Source: Flavobacteriales bacterium (GTDB taxonomy: Bacteria > Bacteroidota > Bacteroidia > Flavobacteriales_F > PHOS-HE28). Taken from it: a stretch of DNA of 64,000 nucleotides. Shown here piece by piece: positions 35,535-43,681 of the stretch. The position numbers and the translations under genes are program-made. Location: the NCBI GenBank assembly GCA_016715995.1, contig JADJXF010000017.1:124001-188000 (forward strand), written 5' to 3'. The first letter of the stretch is position 1, and each line of letters starts with the position of its first letter. The notes beneath the pieces are model-generated. The model saw only the letters and a list, made by a program, of their open reading frames with translations, was not told the origin of the DNA and did no database searches.

Positions 35535-36335
35535 ACGACCTGAACGCGTAAGCCTCGCGATCCATGGCAGTCGTGCGAAATCGTGATCACTGAGCCATAT
35601 GGAGTAGCACACGATGAAAGCGAGCCCCATCTCCGGGATGTCCATCCACAACGCCGTTGCAAGGTGGAACAGGATGCCGAAGGCCATCCAGGGCAGCCGC
35701 AGCGCGCTGAACCAGACCGCGACCGGGAAGGTGAGCTGAAAGACGAGCACCGCCCACGTGGCGATGTGTGAGAGCGTAGGAAAGGACCCGAGCCACGCCG
35801 GACCGAACGCAGGATCGGTGGCCGCGATGCCCATCGCCGTGCCATCGATCCAATACGTGCCTGTGAGCTTGTGCAAGCCTGTAGCCACATACGCCAGCAG
35901 CAGTTGGAACCGGATGATCCAGAATCCCAAGGTCTGCCAGCGCTCGTCCGGTACGGCAAGGAAGATGCTCCAGAATAGCACGTTGGCCATGAGATGCTGT
36001 CCCCCGCTCCCAGCGAGCCAGGCGTTGTTCATGAGGTTGGTGTAGAGCAGCCAGATCAGCGTCGCGACCCACCAGCGAGGTCCGTTCAAGAGCGCATGAA
36101 GGCATGCTACCAGGAGCAATGCAACGCCGATCATCACCACAATGGCTTCATGGTCACCCGCCAAAGCCGGTATGGCGTGCGTGACATACTTCAATGGGCC
36201 GGGCGGCAGGTAGACCGGAGATGCGGCCATGATGGCCATGCGACCCACGCCCCCATAAGCCGAAAGCGTGAAACCGATCACCCAGAGCAGCGCGGCGCGC
36301 TGGAAGAGCCTCGATGCCGTTGCGCTCTTGTTCAT
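35520..36335 (-). CDS. HTTM-like polytopic membrane protein
   Basis: About 271 residues from the ATG at 36335 (MNKSATASRLFQRAALLW), with six or so membrane segments. LIWLLYTNLMNNAWLAGSGGQHLM and LLLAYVATGLHKLTGTYWIDG resemble the HTTM domain, first defined in vitamin K-dependent gamma-carboxylase; bacterial members are of unknown function. The start overlaps the stop of its upstream neighbour (ATGA). The pair is often seen together in Bacteroidota by my recollection, but I cannot verify it here. Confidence 0.75.
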   Translation of the reverse strand: MNKSATASRLFQRAALLWVIGFTLSAYGGVGRMAIMAASPVYLPPGPLKYVTHAIPALAGDHEAIVVMIGVALLLVACLHALLNGPRWWVATLIWLLYTNLMNNAWLAGSGGQHLMANVLFWSIFLAVPDERWQTLGFWIIRFQLLLAYVATGLHKLTGTYWIDGTAMGIAATDPAFGPAWLGSFPTLSHIATWAVLVFQLTFPVAVWFSALRLPWMAFGILFHLATALWMDIPEMGLAFIVCYSIWLSDHDFARLPWIARLTRSGRSMAG

Positions 36336-36868
36336 GGCAACCGCATTTCCATGGTCCGCTGCTCGCGGGCAGCTGGCCTTCGTGAATCCGTTACGCATTG
36401 CTCAACCAGCCTGATCCGCGGCGACACCGGCATATCGCTTCGGGATGAATCGAGCGCCTCACCGCGGATGATCCCGCGCACAGCGTCCGCTATGGGGCCG
36501 TCGAGCGCGGTGTCGCCCGAATGCGCGCGCGACTGGGCATGGCGCGCGATCGACTGCACAACGCGCCGATTGAGGTAGGTGTGTTTCCCGGCTCCGAGGC
36601 CATGCCACAGTGAACCATCCGTGGACCATTCCAAACCGCAGGAGCACAGCGGTGGGTCTGGCGCGAACAACCGCCACTGCTGGTGGAACAGTGGCCGGGC
36701 GTAGAATTGACCGATGACCCGCAGCCGCTCAGGAACCAGTTGCTGAGGGAAGGTGTACGCGGCCAATAGCACCACGTGCGCGGCCGCGACTGCTATGAGG
36801 AGGCGTTGATCGCGCGTGCGCATTCGGTCCGTGAAGTTGGCGAAGGCGGGCGAATGGGCCTGCTTCAC
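36332..36868 (-). CDS. Membrane-anchored protein of unknown function, partner of the HTTM-like gene
   Basis: Up to 178 residues from a GTG at 36868; the ATG at 36823 (MRTRDQRLLIAVAAAHVVLL) is a better start, because only 11 bp would otherwise lie between this gene and the divergent fahA. One membrane segment is followed by FYARPLFHQQWRLFAPDPP, a conserved-looking motif, and a polar C-terminal domain. ATGA overlap with the HTTM-like gene implies one function. No known catalytic motif. Confidence 0.7.
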   Translation of the reverse strand: MKQAHSPAFANFTDRMRTRDQRLLIAVAAAHVVLLAAYTFPQQLVPERLRVIGQFYARPLFHQQWRLFAPDPPLCSCGLEWSTDGSLWHGLGAGKHTYLNRRVVQSIARHAQSRAHSGDTALDGPIADAVRGIIRGEALDSSRSDMPVSPRIRLVEQCVTDSRRPAAREQRTMEMRLP

Positions 36869-36879
36869 ACCTTTGCAAC

Positions 36880-38163
36880 ATGCCCATGAACCCCAACGAC
36901 CCCTCGCTCCGCTCCTGGTTGCCCGTGCCTGAAGGCAGCGACTTCCCCATCCAGAACATCCCGTTCGGCCTCGGTGAGCATCCCGACCAGTATCCGGCCG
37001 CCTTCACACGGATCGGCGATCATGCCATCAACCTCTTCGAGCTGTTCAGCGCTGGGCTCTTCAAGGGGGTCACGAAGGAGGAGCACGTATTCGAAGGGAT
37101 CGATTGCCTGAACCACTTCGTGTGCGAAGGCCCGGCAGTGGTGCGCGGCGTGCGCCAACGGCTGAGTGAGCTGCTGCGGCATGACAACCCGTTGCTGCGC
37201 GACAATGAAGCGCTGAAGGCGCAGGCCGTGTTCCCGATCGGTCAGGTGCACATGAACGTGCCGATGAACATCGGCGACTACACCGATTTCTACAGCAGCC
37301 GCCAGCATGCCTACAATGTGGGCAGCATGTTCCGCGACCCGGCGAACGCGCTGCTGCCCAACTGGCTGCACATGCCGGTGGGCTACCACGGCCGGGCATC
37401 CAGCATCGTCCCTTCGGGCACGGCCATTCGTCGTCCTAGTGGCCAATTCAAGCCCGCGCCCGATACCGCACCGTTGTTCGGCCCCACGCGCCAGCTGGAC
37501 TTCGAATTGGAGGTGGCCTTCTTCACCTACCACGGCAAGCAGCTGGGCCAGCGCATCAGCACCGCCGAGGCCGACGAATACATCTTCGGCCTCTCGCTCT
37601 TCAACGATTGGAGCGCGCGTGATATACAAGCGTGGGAGTACGTGCCTTTGGGGCCTTTCCTCGGGAAGAACTTCGCCTCATCCATCTCCCCATGGGTGGT
37701 CACGCTCGATGCCCTGGAGCCCTTCCGCGTTCCTGGACCCGTGCAGGATCCTGCCGTGCTCCCCTACCTGCAGTACACAGGCTACCAGCACTACGACATC
37801 AAATTGGAAGTGGCGATCCGCACGACTGGCGGAAGCGAGACCGTGATCTGCCGCAGCAACTTCAGGCATCAGTATTGGAACATGGCCCAGCAGCTCGCGC
37901 ATCATACCGTCAACGGCTGCAACATCAACGCAGGCGACCTGATGGCCAGCGGTACCATCAGCGGCGAGGCACCGGACAGTTTCGGCAGCATGCTGGAACT
38001 GGCCTGGAAAGGCACGAAGCCCTTGAAGCTGAGCGACGGCTCTGAGCGGAAGTTCATTGAGGACGGCGACACCGTGATCATGCGCGGCTATGCGGAGAAG
38101 GACGACCTGCGCATCGGATTGGGCGAAGTGCGCGGCACCGTCCTGCCTGCGCTGCCCTTCTGA
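36880..38163 (+). CDS. fahA: Fumarylacetoacetase
   Basis: A 427-residue enzyme of tyrosine/phenylalanine breakdown, cleaving fumarylacetoacetate to fumarate and acetoacetate. DYTDFYSSRQHAYNVG (metal and base region), LPVGYHGRASSIVPSG, FELEVAFF (metal-binding Glu) and LFNDWSARDIQAWEY with NFASSISPWVV are all present. Length matches eukaryote-type bacterial enzymes. Start at 36880 or the ATG two codons later. The rest of the pathway is outside the window. Confidence 0.96.
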   Translation: MPMNPNDPSLRSWLPVPEGSDFPIQNIPFGLGEHPDQYPAAFTRIGDHAINLFELFSAGLFKGVTKEEHVFEGIDCLNHFVCEGPAVVRGVRQRLSELLRHDNPLLRDNEALKAQAVFPIGQVHMNVPMNIGDYTDFYSSRQHAYNVGSMFRDPANALLPNWLHMPVGYHGRASSIVPSGTAIRRPSGQFKPAPDTAPLFGPTRQLDFELEVAFFTYHGKQLGQRISTAEADEYIFGLSLFNDWSARDIQAWEYVPLGPFLGKNFASSISPWVVTLDALEPFRVPGPVQDPAVLPYLQYTGYQHYDIKLEVAIRTTGGSETVICRSNFRHQYWNMAQQLAHHTVNGCNINAGDLMASGTISGEAPDSFGSMLELAWKGTKPLKLSDGSERKFIEDGDTVIMRGYAEKDDLRIGLGEVRGTVLPALPF

Positions 38164-38179
38164 GCCTTCAGCAACGCGC

Positions 38180-38187
38180 TACTTTTG
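38180..38187 (+). promoter_or_regulatory. Candidate -7 element TACTTTTG for mntA-hepT
   Basis: Perfect TAnnTTTG ending 5 nt before the mntA ATG, giving the same leaderless-type spacing as at 10759. It would drive the toxin-antitoxin pair and the overlapping RSH gene. Confidence 0.5.
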
Positions 38188-38192
38188 GGGGC

Positions 38193-38495
38193 ATGGACTT
38201 CTTCGCCCCGTATATGGAGCAGATCGCTGCGCTGTGCAAGAAGCATGATGTTAAGAGCTTGTATGCATTCGGCTCGGCCGCGCGCGGCGACATGAATCCG
38301 AGGAGCGACGTGGATCTGCTTGTGGACATCAAGGCCACTGACCCCATCGCATACGGTGAACTGTACTTCAGCCTGCGCTTCGGCCTTGAGGACCTGCTCG
38401 GCCGAAAGGTCGACCTGCTTGAGGCCCGAGCTGCGCACAACCCATTCTTCCTTCAGGCGATAGAACCATCCAAGCGCGGACTCTATGCTGGTTGA
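38193..38495 (+). CDS. mntA: MntA-type minimal nucleotidyltransferase antitoxin
   Basis: A 100-residue minimal nucleotidyltransferase with the motif GSAARGDMNPRSDVDLLV (Gly27, Ser28, Asp39, Asp41). In the MntA-HepT systems the enzyme transfers AMP to the toxin's tyrosine and so silences it. The catalytic Asp pair is intact. It overlaps hepT by 11 bp, as is usual for these pairs, and a -7 element sits 5 nt upstream. Confidence 0.9.
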   Translation: MDFFAPYMEQIAALCKKHDVKSLYAFGSAARGDMNPRSDVDLLVDIKATDPIAYGELYFSLRFGLEDLLGRKVDLLEARAAHNPFFLQAIEPSKRGLYAG

Positions 38496-38826
38496 AACCC
38501 GCGTCAGGCTCTCGGAGATCCTTCATGCCATAGCGCAGTTGGAGGACTGCAAGCGGCGTTGCAAGGAGTTCAGCGCGTTCAAGAACGACGGATTGATGGT
38601 TCGCGCCGCGGAGCGATGCATCATGATCATCGGAGAATCGGTGATCCGCATCTCGAGGTCGGACCCCGATATCAGCTTCACCGATGACCGGAAGATCAGG
38701 GCAACACGCCACATCGTGGTGCATGAGTATGAGAAGGTGAGCGCTGAAGTGCTCTGGTTGATCATGGAACGCAACATCACGGTCCTCAAGGCAGAGGTCG
38801 AAGCCCTCCTTAAGCAGCATGGATAA
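38485..38826 (+). CDS. hepT: HepT-type toxin (HEPN RNase)
   Basis: A 113-residue all-helical HEPN protein with the R-X4-H-X-Y active site (Arg75, His80, Tyr82) in IRATRHIVVHEYEKV. The Tyr is the target of AMPylation by MntA. Family members cleave RNA, some at tRNA ends. The 3' end overlaps the next gene, a RelA/SpoT homologue, by 8 bp, so toxin and alarmone enzyme are likely on one transcript; a functional link is possible but unproven. Confidence 0.88.
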   Translation: MLVETRVRLSEILHAIAQLEDCKRRCKEFSAFKNDGLMVRAAERCIMIIGESVIRISRSDPDISFTDDRKIRATRHIVVHEYEKVSAEVLWLIMERNITVLKAEVEALLKQHG

Positions 38827-41065
38827 GGCAGGCGAGTTGCCCATACAGTCCCCCGCAGGCCCCAAGCCTCCGGTGATCGACCTCGCGGCCGAGCGGGCCG
38901 AGATTCTGCGCCGTTACCGCACCCTGCTGCGCGCCATCAAGGGTCAGCGCACCGCAGAGGACACCCGCATGATCCGCAAGGCCTTCAACATTGCGGTGGA
39001 GGCGCACAAGGACCAGCGGCGGAAGACCGGTGAGCCGTACATCTACCACCCCATCGCCGTGGCGCGCATCTGCGCAGAGGAGATCGGCTTGGGTAACACC
39101 AGCGTCGTGGCTGCGCTCCTGCATGACACGGTGGAGGACACCGATCTCACGCTAGAGGACGTGAAGGACCTGTTCGGTCCCACGGTCGCCACCATCATCG
39201 ATGGGCTCACCAAGATCAGCGGGCTGCAATTCGCCACCGACAGCATCCAGGCGGAGAACTTCCGCAAGGTGCTGCTCACGCTGGCGCAGGACGTGCGCGT
39301 GATCCTCGTGAAGCTGGCCGACCGCCTCCACAACATGCGCACGCTGGACAGCATGGCGCGTGACAAGCAGCTGAAGATCGCCAGCGAGACCCTCTTCCTC
39401 TACGCGCCGCTCGCCCACCGCTTGGGCCTTTACAATATCAAGAGCGAACTGGAGGACCATGCCCTGCGCTTCAAAGAGCCGGAGATCTACCACGAGATCA
39501 GCCAGAAGCTGAAGAAGGGAGAGGCCGTGCGCAAGCGCTTCATCAGCCGCTTCGTCCTGCCCATCAAGCAAGCGCTCGACCGCGAGCAGTTCAGCTACGA
39601 GATCAAGGGCCGACCCAAGAGCGTGCACAGCATCTACAACAAGATGCTGAAGAAGCACGTGAGCTTCGAGGAGGTCTATGATGTCTTCGCCATCCGCATC
39701 ATCATCGATTCCAAGCAGGAACTGGAGAAGGCCGACTGCTGGAAGGTCTACAGCATCGTCACGGACTACTACCAGCCGAACCCGGACCGCCTGCGCGACT
39801 GGATCGACCTGCCCAGGCCAACGGCTACGAGCCTGCACCACGGTGATGAGCCCCGGCGGTCGCTGGGTAGAAGTGCAGATCGCAGCCGCCGCATGGATGA
39901 GGTGGCCGAGATGGGCCTGGCCGCGCACTACCGGTACAAGGACGACCAGGAGCACGCCTCGGCGCTCGATGCCTGGCTCAACCACATCCGCGAGGTGCTC
40001 GACGACCCCGGCACCGATGCCCTCGATTTCGTCAACGACTTCAAGCTGAATCTCTTCAGCGACGAGATCGTGGTCTTCACCCCGACGGGCGAGATGCGCA
40101 GCCTGCCCGCCGGGAGCACCGCGCTCGATTTCGCCTTCGACATCCACACCCAGATCGGTCGGCAATGCATCGGCGCGAAGGTGAACCACAAGCTGGTGCC
40201 CCTGAGCCACGCCCTCAAGGGCGGCGACCAGATCGAGATCATCACCAGCAAGAAGCAGCAGCCCAAGGATGACTGGCTCGGTTTCGTGAAGACCGCCAAG
40301 GCCCGGCACCGCATCAAGCAGAGCCTCCGCGACCAGAAGAAGAAATTGGCCGTGGTGGGCCGTGAGCAGCTGCAGCGCATGCTCCGCAAGTGGGGCGCCA
40401 AGATCGACGCCACGAACATCAACACCCTCATCGAGCGCTACGGCTCCCGCTCGGCGATGGACCTATACTACCAGGTGGCGCGCGGCAAGCACGTGCTGGA
40501 GAAGACCGAGGGCGTGCAGGTGCGCAACGGCCGCCTGCACCTGCCCAAGGTGGAGCGCAAGCCCGATGAGCGCAGCCTGGAGGAGGTGGTGGCCGAGATC
40601 CGCGGCGCAACACCGGGGGCGCTGCTCATCGGCGACGACCTGCAGAAGATCGACTACCAGCTCAGCCCCTGCTGCAACCCCATCGCCGGCGACGACGTGT
40701 TCGGCTTCATCACCGTGGGCGAAGGCATCAGGATCCACCGCGTGAACTGCCCGAATGCCGTGCAGCTCATGAGCAACTTCGCCTACCGCATCGTGAAGGC
40801 CCGCTGGAAGGGCAAGGAGACCGTGGAGTTCCTGGCGGGCATCAAGTTCAGCGGCATCGACGATGTGGGCCTGGTGAACAAGATCACCACCATCATCAGC
40901 CACGAGCACAACGTGAACATGCGCGCCATCAGCTTCGAGAGCCACGACGGCATCTTCGAGGGCAAGGTGATGGCCTACGTGCACGACACCGACCACCTCA
41001 ACGCGCTCATCGAGAAGCTGCGGCGGGTGCGCGGCGTGCGCAACGTGGAGCGCGTGGATCAGTGA
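38819..41065 (+). CDS. RelA/SpoT homologue (bifunctional ppGpp synthetase/hydrolase), local frameshift region
   Basis: A 748-residue RSH protein: HD hydrolase domain (HDTVEDT, His102-Asp103), synthetase domain (KGRPKSVHSIYNKMLKK, YDVFAIRIII), TGS (VVFTPTGEMRSLPAGSTALDFA), Zn-finger/helical region (DYQLSPCCNPIAGDDVFG) and C-terminal ACT. About 27 residues (near 333-360, DNA 39812-39896) are out of frame where ANGYESLHTTV...GGRWVEVQIR should be; the pieces are visible in other frames, and four small deletions totalling 6 bases reconcile them. Taken literally the synthetase would lack its catalytic EVQIR. Most likely assembly error. Confidence 0.9.
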   Translation: MDKAGELPIQSPAGPKPPVIDLAAERAEILRRYRTLLRAIKGQRTAEDTRMIRKAFNIAVEAHKDQRRKTGEPYIYHPIAVARICAEEIGLGNTSVVAALLHDTVEDTDLTLEDVKDLFGPTVATIIDGLTKISGLQFATDSIQAENFRKVLLTLAQDVRVILVKLADRLHNMRTLDSMARDKQLKIASETLFLYAPLAHRLGLYNIKSELEDHALRFKEPEIYHEISQKLKKGEAVRKRFISRFVLPIKQALDREQFSYEIKGRPKSVHSIYNKMLKKHVSFEEVYDVFAIRIIIDSKQELEKADCWKVYSIVTDYYQPNPDRLRDWIDLPRPTATSLHHGDEPRRSLGRSADRSRRMDEVAEMGLAAHYRYKDDQEHASALDAWLNHIREVLDDPGTDALDFVNDFKLNLFSDEIVVFTPTGEMRSLPAGSTALDFAFDIHTQIGRQCIGAKVNHKLVPLSHALKGGDQIEIITSKKQQPKDDWLGFVKTAKARHRIKQSLRDQKKKLAVVGREQLQRMLRKWGAKIDATNINTLIERYGSRSAMDLYYQVARGKHVLEKTEGVQVRNGRLHLPKVERKPDERSLEEVVAEIRGATPGALLIGDDLQKIDYQLSPCCNPIAGDDVFGFITVGEGIRIHRVNCPNAVQLMSNFAYRIVKARWKGKETVEFLAGIKFSGIDDVGLVNKITTIISHEHNVNMRAISFESHDGIFEGKVMAYVHDTDHLNALIEKLRRVRGVRNVERVDQ

Positions 41066-41108
41066 CGCCGGTGCCATCCGCAGTGGCCGCCTATCTTCGC
41101 GGCGCATT

Positions 41109-41182
41109 GGCCCCGTAGTTCAATTGGATAGAATGACAGATTCCGGTTCTGTTGGTTGGGGGTTCGAATCCCTCCGGGGTCA
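41109..41182 (+). tRNA. tRNA-Arg (anticodon CCG)
   Basis: A 74-nt cloverleaf. The acceptor stem pairs GGCCCCG with CGGGGTC, followed by discriminator A. The anticodon stem ACAGA pairs with TCTGT around the loop TTCCGGT, giving anticodon CCG (reads CGG, arginine). The T-arm carries GGTTCGAATC. No CCA is encoded. It is followed at once by a strong hairpin. Confidence 0.93.
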
Positions 41183-41185
41183 CTG

Positions 41186-41211
41186 AGCGGCCCGCCCTGC
41201 GGCGGGCCGCT
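41186..41211 (+). terminator. Hairpin terminator behind tRNA-Arg
   Basis: A perfect 11-bp inverted repeat (AGCGGCCCGCC, loop CTGC, GGCGGGCCGCT) starts 3 nt after the tRNA. There is no long T tract (TTCCACTTCC follows), so it may act as a processing or weak intrinsic terminator. It also separates the tRNA from the S4-domain gene. Confidence 0.7.
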
Positions 41212-41225
41212 TCCACTTCCGGCAC

Positions 41226-41591
41226 ATGCGCATCGACAAATTCCTCTGGTGCGTGCGGCTCTTCAAGACCCGCAGCCTTGCCACCGATGCCGTGCGGCGC
41301 GAGCAGGTGCAGGTGAACGGCCGTTCGGGGAAGCCGTCGATGGAAGTGAAGCCGGGCGATTTCATCGCCTTGCGCGAACCGCCCATCTGGCGGAGCTGGG
41401 AGATCACGGCGATACCGGCCTCGCGCGTGGGCGCCAAGCTGGTTCCGGGCCTCATCACGGAACGCACCTCCTTCGCCGACCTGGAGAAGCTCGAAGTGGC
41501 CCGCATGGCGAAGGCGCAGCATCAATCACCGGGGGAAGGCCGGCCCACGAAGCGCGATCGGCGGGACATGGAGCGGTTCCAACCCGATTAG
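41226..41591 (+). CDS. S4-domain RNA-binding protein (Hsp15-like)
   Basis: A 121-residue protein whose first 60 residues are an S4 domain: MRIDKFLWCVRLFKTRSLATDAVRR is the classic helix-turn-helix entry, with VQVNGRSGKPSMEVKPGD as the beta part. Hsp15 binds ribosomal RNA and recycles stalled 50S subunits carrying peptidyl-tRNA. The C-terminal 45 residues are polar and basic, as in family members. It follows tRNA-Arg, fitting a translation role. Confidence 0.9.
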   Translation: MRIDKFLWCVRLFKTRSLATDAVRREQVQVNGRSGKPSMEVKPGDFIALREPPIWRSWEITAIPASRVGAKLVPGLITERTSFADLEKLEVARMAKAQHQSPGEGRPTKRDRRDMERFQPD

Positions 41592-41626
41592 CCGTTCGTC
41601 CCGACGTGAACCGCTCACCCCTTTGC

Positions 41627-41650
41627 TTAACGTTCTTTCAAAGGTGTTAA
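41627..41650. promoter_or_regulatory. Inverted repeat TTAAC-N14-GTTAA upstream of the PDZ gene
   Basis: TTAAC at 41627-41631 and GTTAA at 41646-41650 form a short inverted repeat 50 bp upstream of the PDZ-protein ATG. Such a spacing could fit a dimeric regulator site. It is only 5 bp per arm, so chance is likely; recorded at low confidence. Confidence 0.2.
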
Positions 41651-41700
41651 CAGCGCACGGCATGATGGGCGGATAGCTTCACCCACCAAATCCAACGGCC

Positions 41701-43206
41701 ATGACCATCCCGTTCCTGTTCATCCCACTGGCAGCGGTATTCCAGAGCGGCCAGCAAGACCCGGTGACGCCCGCCCCCGACCGGAAGGTGCGCATCGAGA
41801 TCGTCACCACCGAGAATGGCGAGACCAAACGCGTGACCAAGGAGTTCGATGCCAACGACGACGCGCAAGTGCAGGATGCGCTGCGCGAGCTCGGCGTGCT
41901 CAACCACATGAAGCTGGGTTCAGGTGAGCGCGACCTTACGATTGACATTCGTGGCTTCGGCGAAGGAGATGATGCGGACCTCTTCATGCGCATGGCCCCG
42001 CTTGCGCCGGCCCCGCCGTTGCCGCCAGGAGCGCCCATGGCCTTCGTCGGCGAGCCCACGGCCTACCTGGGTGTGAGCACGCGCAACCTTAGCAAAGAAG
42101 ACGGCAAGGAAGGCAAGCTTTCAGTGTCACAGGGAGCCGTCATCTTAGAGGTCACGGAGGGAAGCCCGGCCGAGAAGCTCGGGCTCAGGGTGGACGACAT
42201 CATCACCGAAGTGGACGGCAAGGCCGTGGACGGCCCCGGGCATCTCGCGGAACTCATCCAAACGCACAAACCGAAGGACGAGGTGAAGCTGAGCTGGCTG
42301 CGTGATGGCAAGGCCATGAAGGGCAGCGTGGAACTCGGCGAACGAAAAGGATTCTCGTACGCCTACAGCTTCGATGGAAGCGATTTGGAGGAACTCAAGG
42401 AATTGGAGAAGCTCGAAGGCATCGGGGAATGGAAGAGCGAGAAGCGCGCCTTCTTGGGAGTAACGCCGGGGGAAGAGGAGGACGAAGGACCAGGCGTGAC
42501 CATCGGCAGTGTTGAACGAGGCAGCGCCGCGGAACAGATGGGCTTGAAGGCCGGCGATCGCATCACCGCGATCAATGGCAGCGCCGTCGCCGACTTCGAT
42601 GCGCTGGCGGAGCTCGTCCGCAGCATGAAGCCCGGTGATGAGGTGAGCGTCGATGCGCGACGCGATGGCGCTTCGTTATCCCTGAAAGGGACATTGGGTG
42701 AGCGGAAATCGCACTTCTACTTCAAGGGACCGGAAGGCATGGAAGGCTTCAAGTGGGAAGGCTTGGATCCATCGACCCGGCAGGAGATCCGCGTTGAGAT
42801 GGATCAACTGCGCAAGGAGATGGATGAGCTGCGCCGCGAGATGGGCAAGGAAATCCGCCGTGAGGTGCGCGTGCGCGTGGAGGCCCGCAAGCTCAGCGAT
42901 GACGAAAAGGCCTTGCTGCGTGACAAAGGCGTTGCGGTGGACCGGGAGCTGAAACTGGATGGCCTCCAGGCCTTCCCCAATCCGAGCAACGGATTCTACC
43001 GCATCCAGTTCGACATGCCGGAGCGCGGCGACCTCATGGTGGACGTTCACAACGCCAAGGGCGAACGCGTGTACCAGGAGAAGATCGTGGGCTTCAAGGG
43101 CCGATACGAACGAACGCTTGACCTGAGCGATCAGGCCACCGGCAGTTACTTCCTGGTGATCACGCAGGGCGAAAAGACAGCCACGGTGAAGTTGGTGAAG
43201 GAGTGA
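41701..43206 (+). CDS. Secreted protein with two PDZ domains, coiled coil and T9SS sorting domain
   Basis: A 501-residue protein. A short hydrophobic N-terminus (MTIPFLFIPLAAVFQSG) is the probable signal. PDZ1 (about 118-195; YLGVSTRN, EGSPAEKLGLRVDD) and PDZ2 (about 250-325; FLGVTPGE, RGSAAEQMGLKAGDRI) precede a heptad-rich helix (VEMDQLRKEMDELRREMGKE). The last 80 residues are a type IX secretion A-type sorting domain (LQAFPNPSNGFYRIQF ... TGSYFLVITQGEKTATVKLVK). No protease domain is visible, so it is likely a scaffold, not an HtrA-type protease. Confidence 0.85.
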   Translation: MTIPFLFIPLAAVFQSGQQDPVTPAPDRKVRIEIVTTENGETKRVTKEFDANDDAQVQDALRELGVLNHMKLGSGERDLTIDIRGFGEGDDADLFMRMAPLAPAPPLPPGAPMAFVGEPTAYLGVSTRNLSKEDGKEGKLSVSQGAVILEVTEGSPAEKLGLRVDDIITEVDGKAVDGPGHLAELIQTHKPKDEVKLSWLRDGKAMKGSVELGERKGFSYAYSFDGSDLEELKELEKLEGIGEWKSEKRAFLGVTPGEEEDEGPGVTIGSVERGSAAEQMGLKAGDRITAINGSAVADFDALAELVRSMKPGDEVSVDARRDGASLSLKGTLGERKSHFYFKGPEGMEGFKWEGLDPSTRQEIRVEMDQLRKEMDELRREMGKEIRREVRVRVEARKLSDDEKALLRDKGVAVDRELKLDGLQAFPNPSNGFYRIQFDMPERGDLMVDVHNAKGERVYQEKIVGFKGRYERTLDLSDQATGSYFLVITQGEKTATVKLVKE

Positions 43207-43223
43207 GGTCCACGGACGCTCAC

Positions 43224-43253
43224 GGGAAGGGCCGCAAGCCCCTTCCCTATTTT
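43224..43253 (+). terminator. Hairpin terminator after the PDZ gene
   Basis: GGGAAGGG (43224-43231) pairs with CCCTTCCC (43240-43247) across an 8-nt loop, followed by TATTTT. The T-rich tail also reads as a weak -7 element (TATTTTCA) 4 nt before the next ATG, so the site may both end one unit and start another. Confidence 0.55.
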
Positions 43254-43259
43254 CACCCC

Positions 43260-43640
43260 ATGAACACGCTCCTCAAACTGCTCCTTGGCACCATCGCGGT
43301 GCTCGTCGCCGACTTGCTGCTGCGCGGCGTATCGCTCGGCGACATGGACACCTTGGATGGCGTGCTGACCGCGGTGCTCACCGCAGCGGTGCTGGCCTTG
43401 CTCAACTCCTTCCTCAAGCCGATCCTCATCCTCTTCACGCTGCCCATCACCCTGCTCAGCCTTGGGCTCTTCCTGCTCGTGATCAACGCCGGGCTGGTGA
43501 TGCTCGCCGACAGCATTGTGCCCGGTTTCACCATCGAAGCGCCGCGCTTCTGGTGGGCGCTAGGCTTCAGCCTCGTGCTATCCGTGGTGCAAGGCCTATT
43601 GCAGGGCATGGACCGCAAGGATGAACGGCAAGGGCAGTGA
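43260..43640 (+). CDS. Phage holin family IV/Mvim-like membrane protein
   Basis: A 126-residue protein with four membrane helices (LLGTIAVLVADLLLRGV, LTAVLTAAVLALLNSFLKPILILFTLP, LGLFLLVINAGLVMLADSIV, FSLVLSVVQGLLQGM). NSFLKPIL..FTLPIT and INAG..M.A are typical of this family. It has no lysis cassette nearby, so it is more likely a small house-keeping membrane protein than a phage holin. The start at 43260 is set by the upstream terminator; the frame is open to 43203. Confidence 0.85.
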   Translation: MNTLLKLLLGTIAVLVADLLLRGVSLGDMDTLDGVLTAVLTAAVLALLNSFLKPILILFTLPITLLSLGLFLLVINAGLVMLADSIVPGFTIEAPRFWWALGFSLVLSVVQGLLQGMDRKDERQGQ

Positions 43641-43681
43641 ACGCCGCGATTCCGCGCGTTGCGATTCTTCCGGGTCAGTCG

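Noticed and set aside
39152..40309. 385-residue minus-strand ORF
   Set aside because: Antisense to the RSH gene; an artefact of GC-rich third positions.
43260..43640. Phage lysis gene
   Set aside because: The holin-like protein has no endolysin, tail or integrase genes nearby, so a prophage is not supported.
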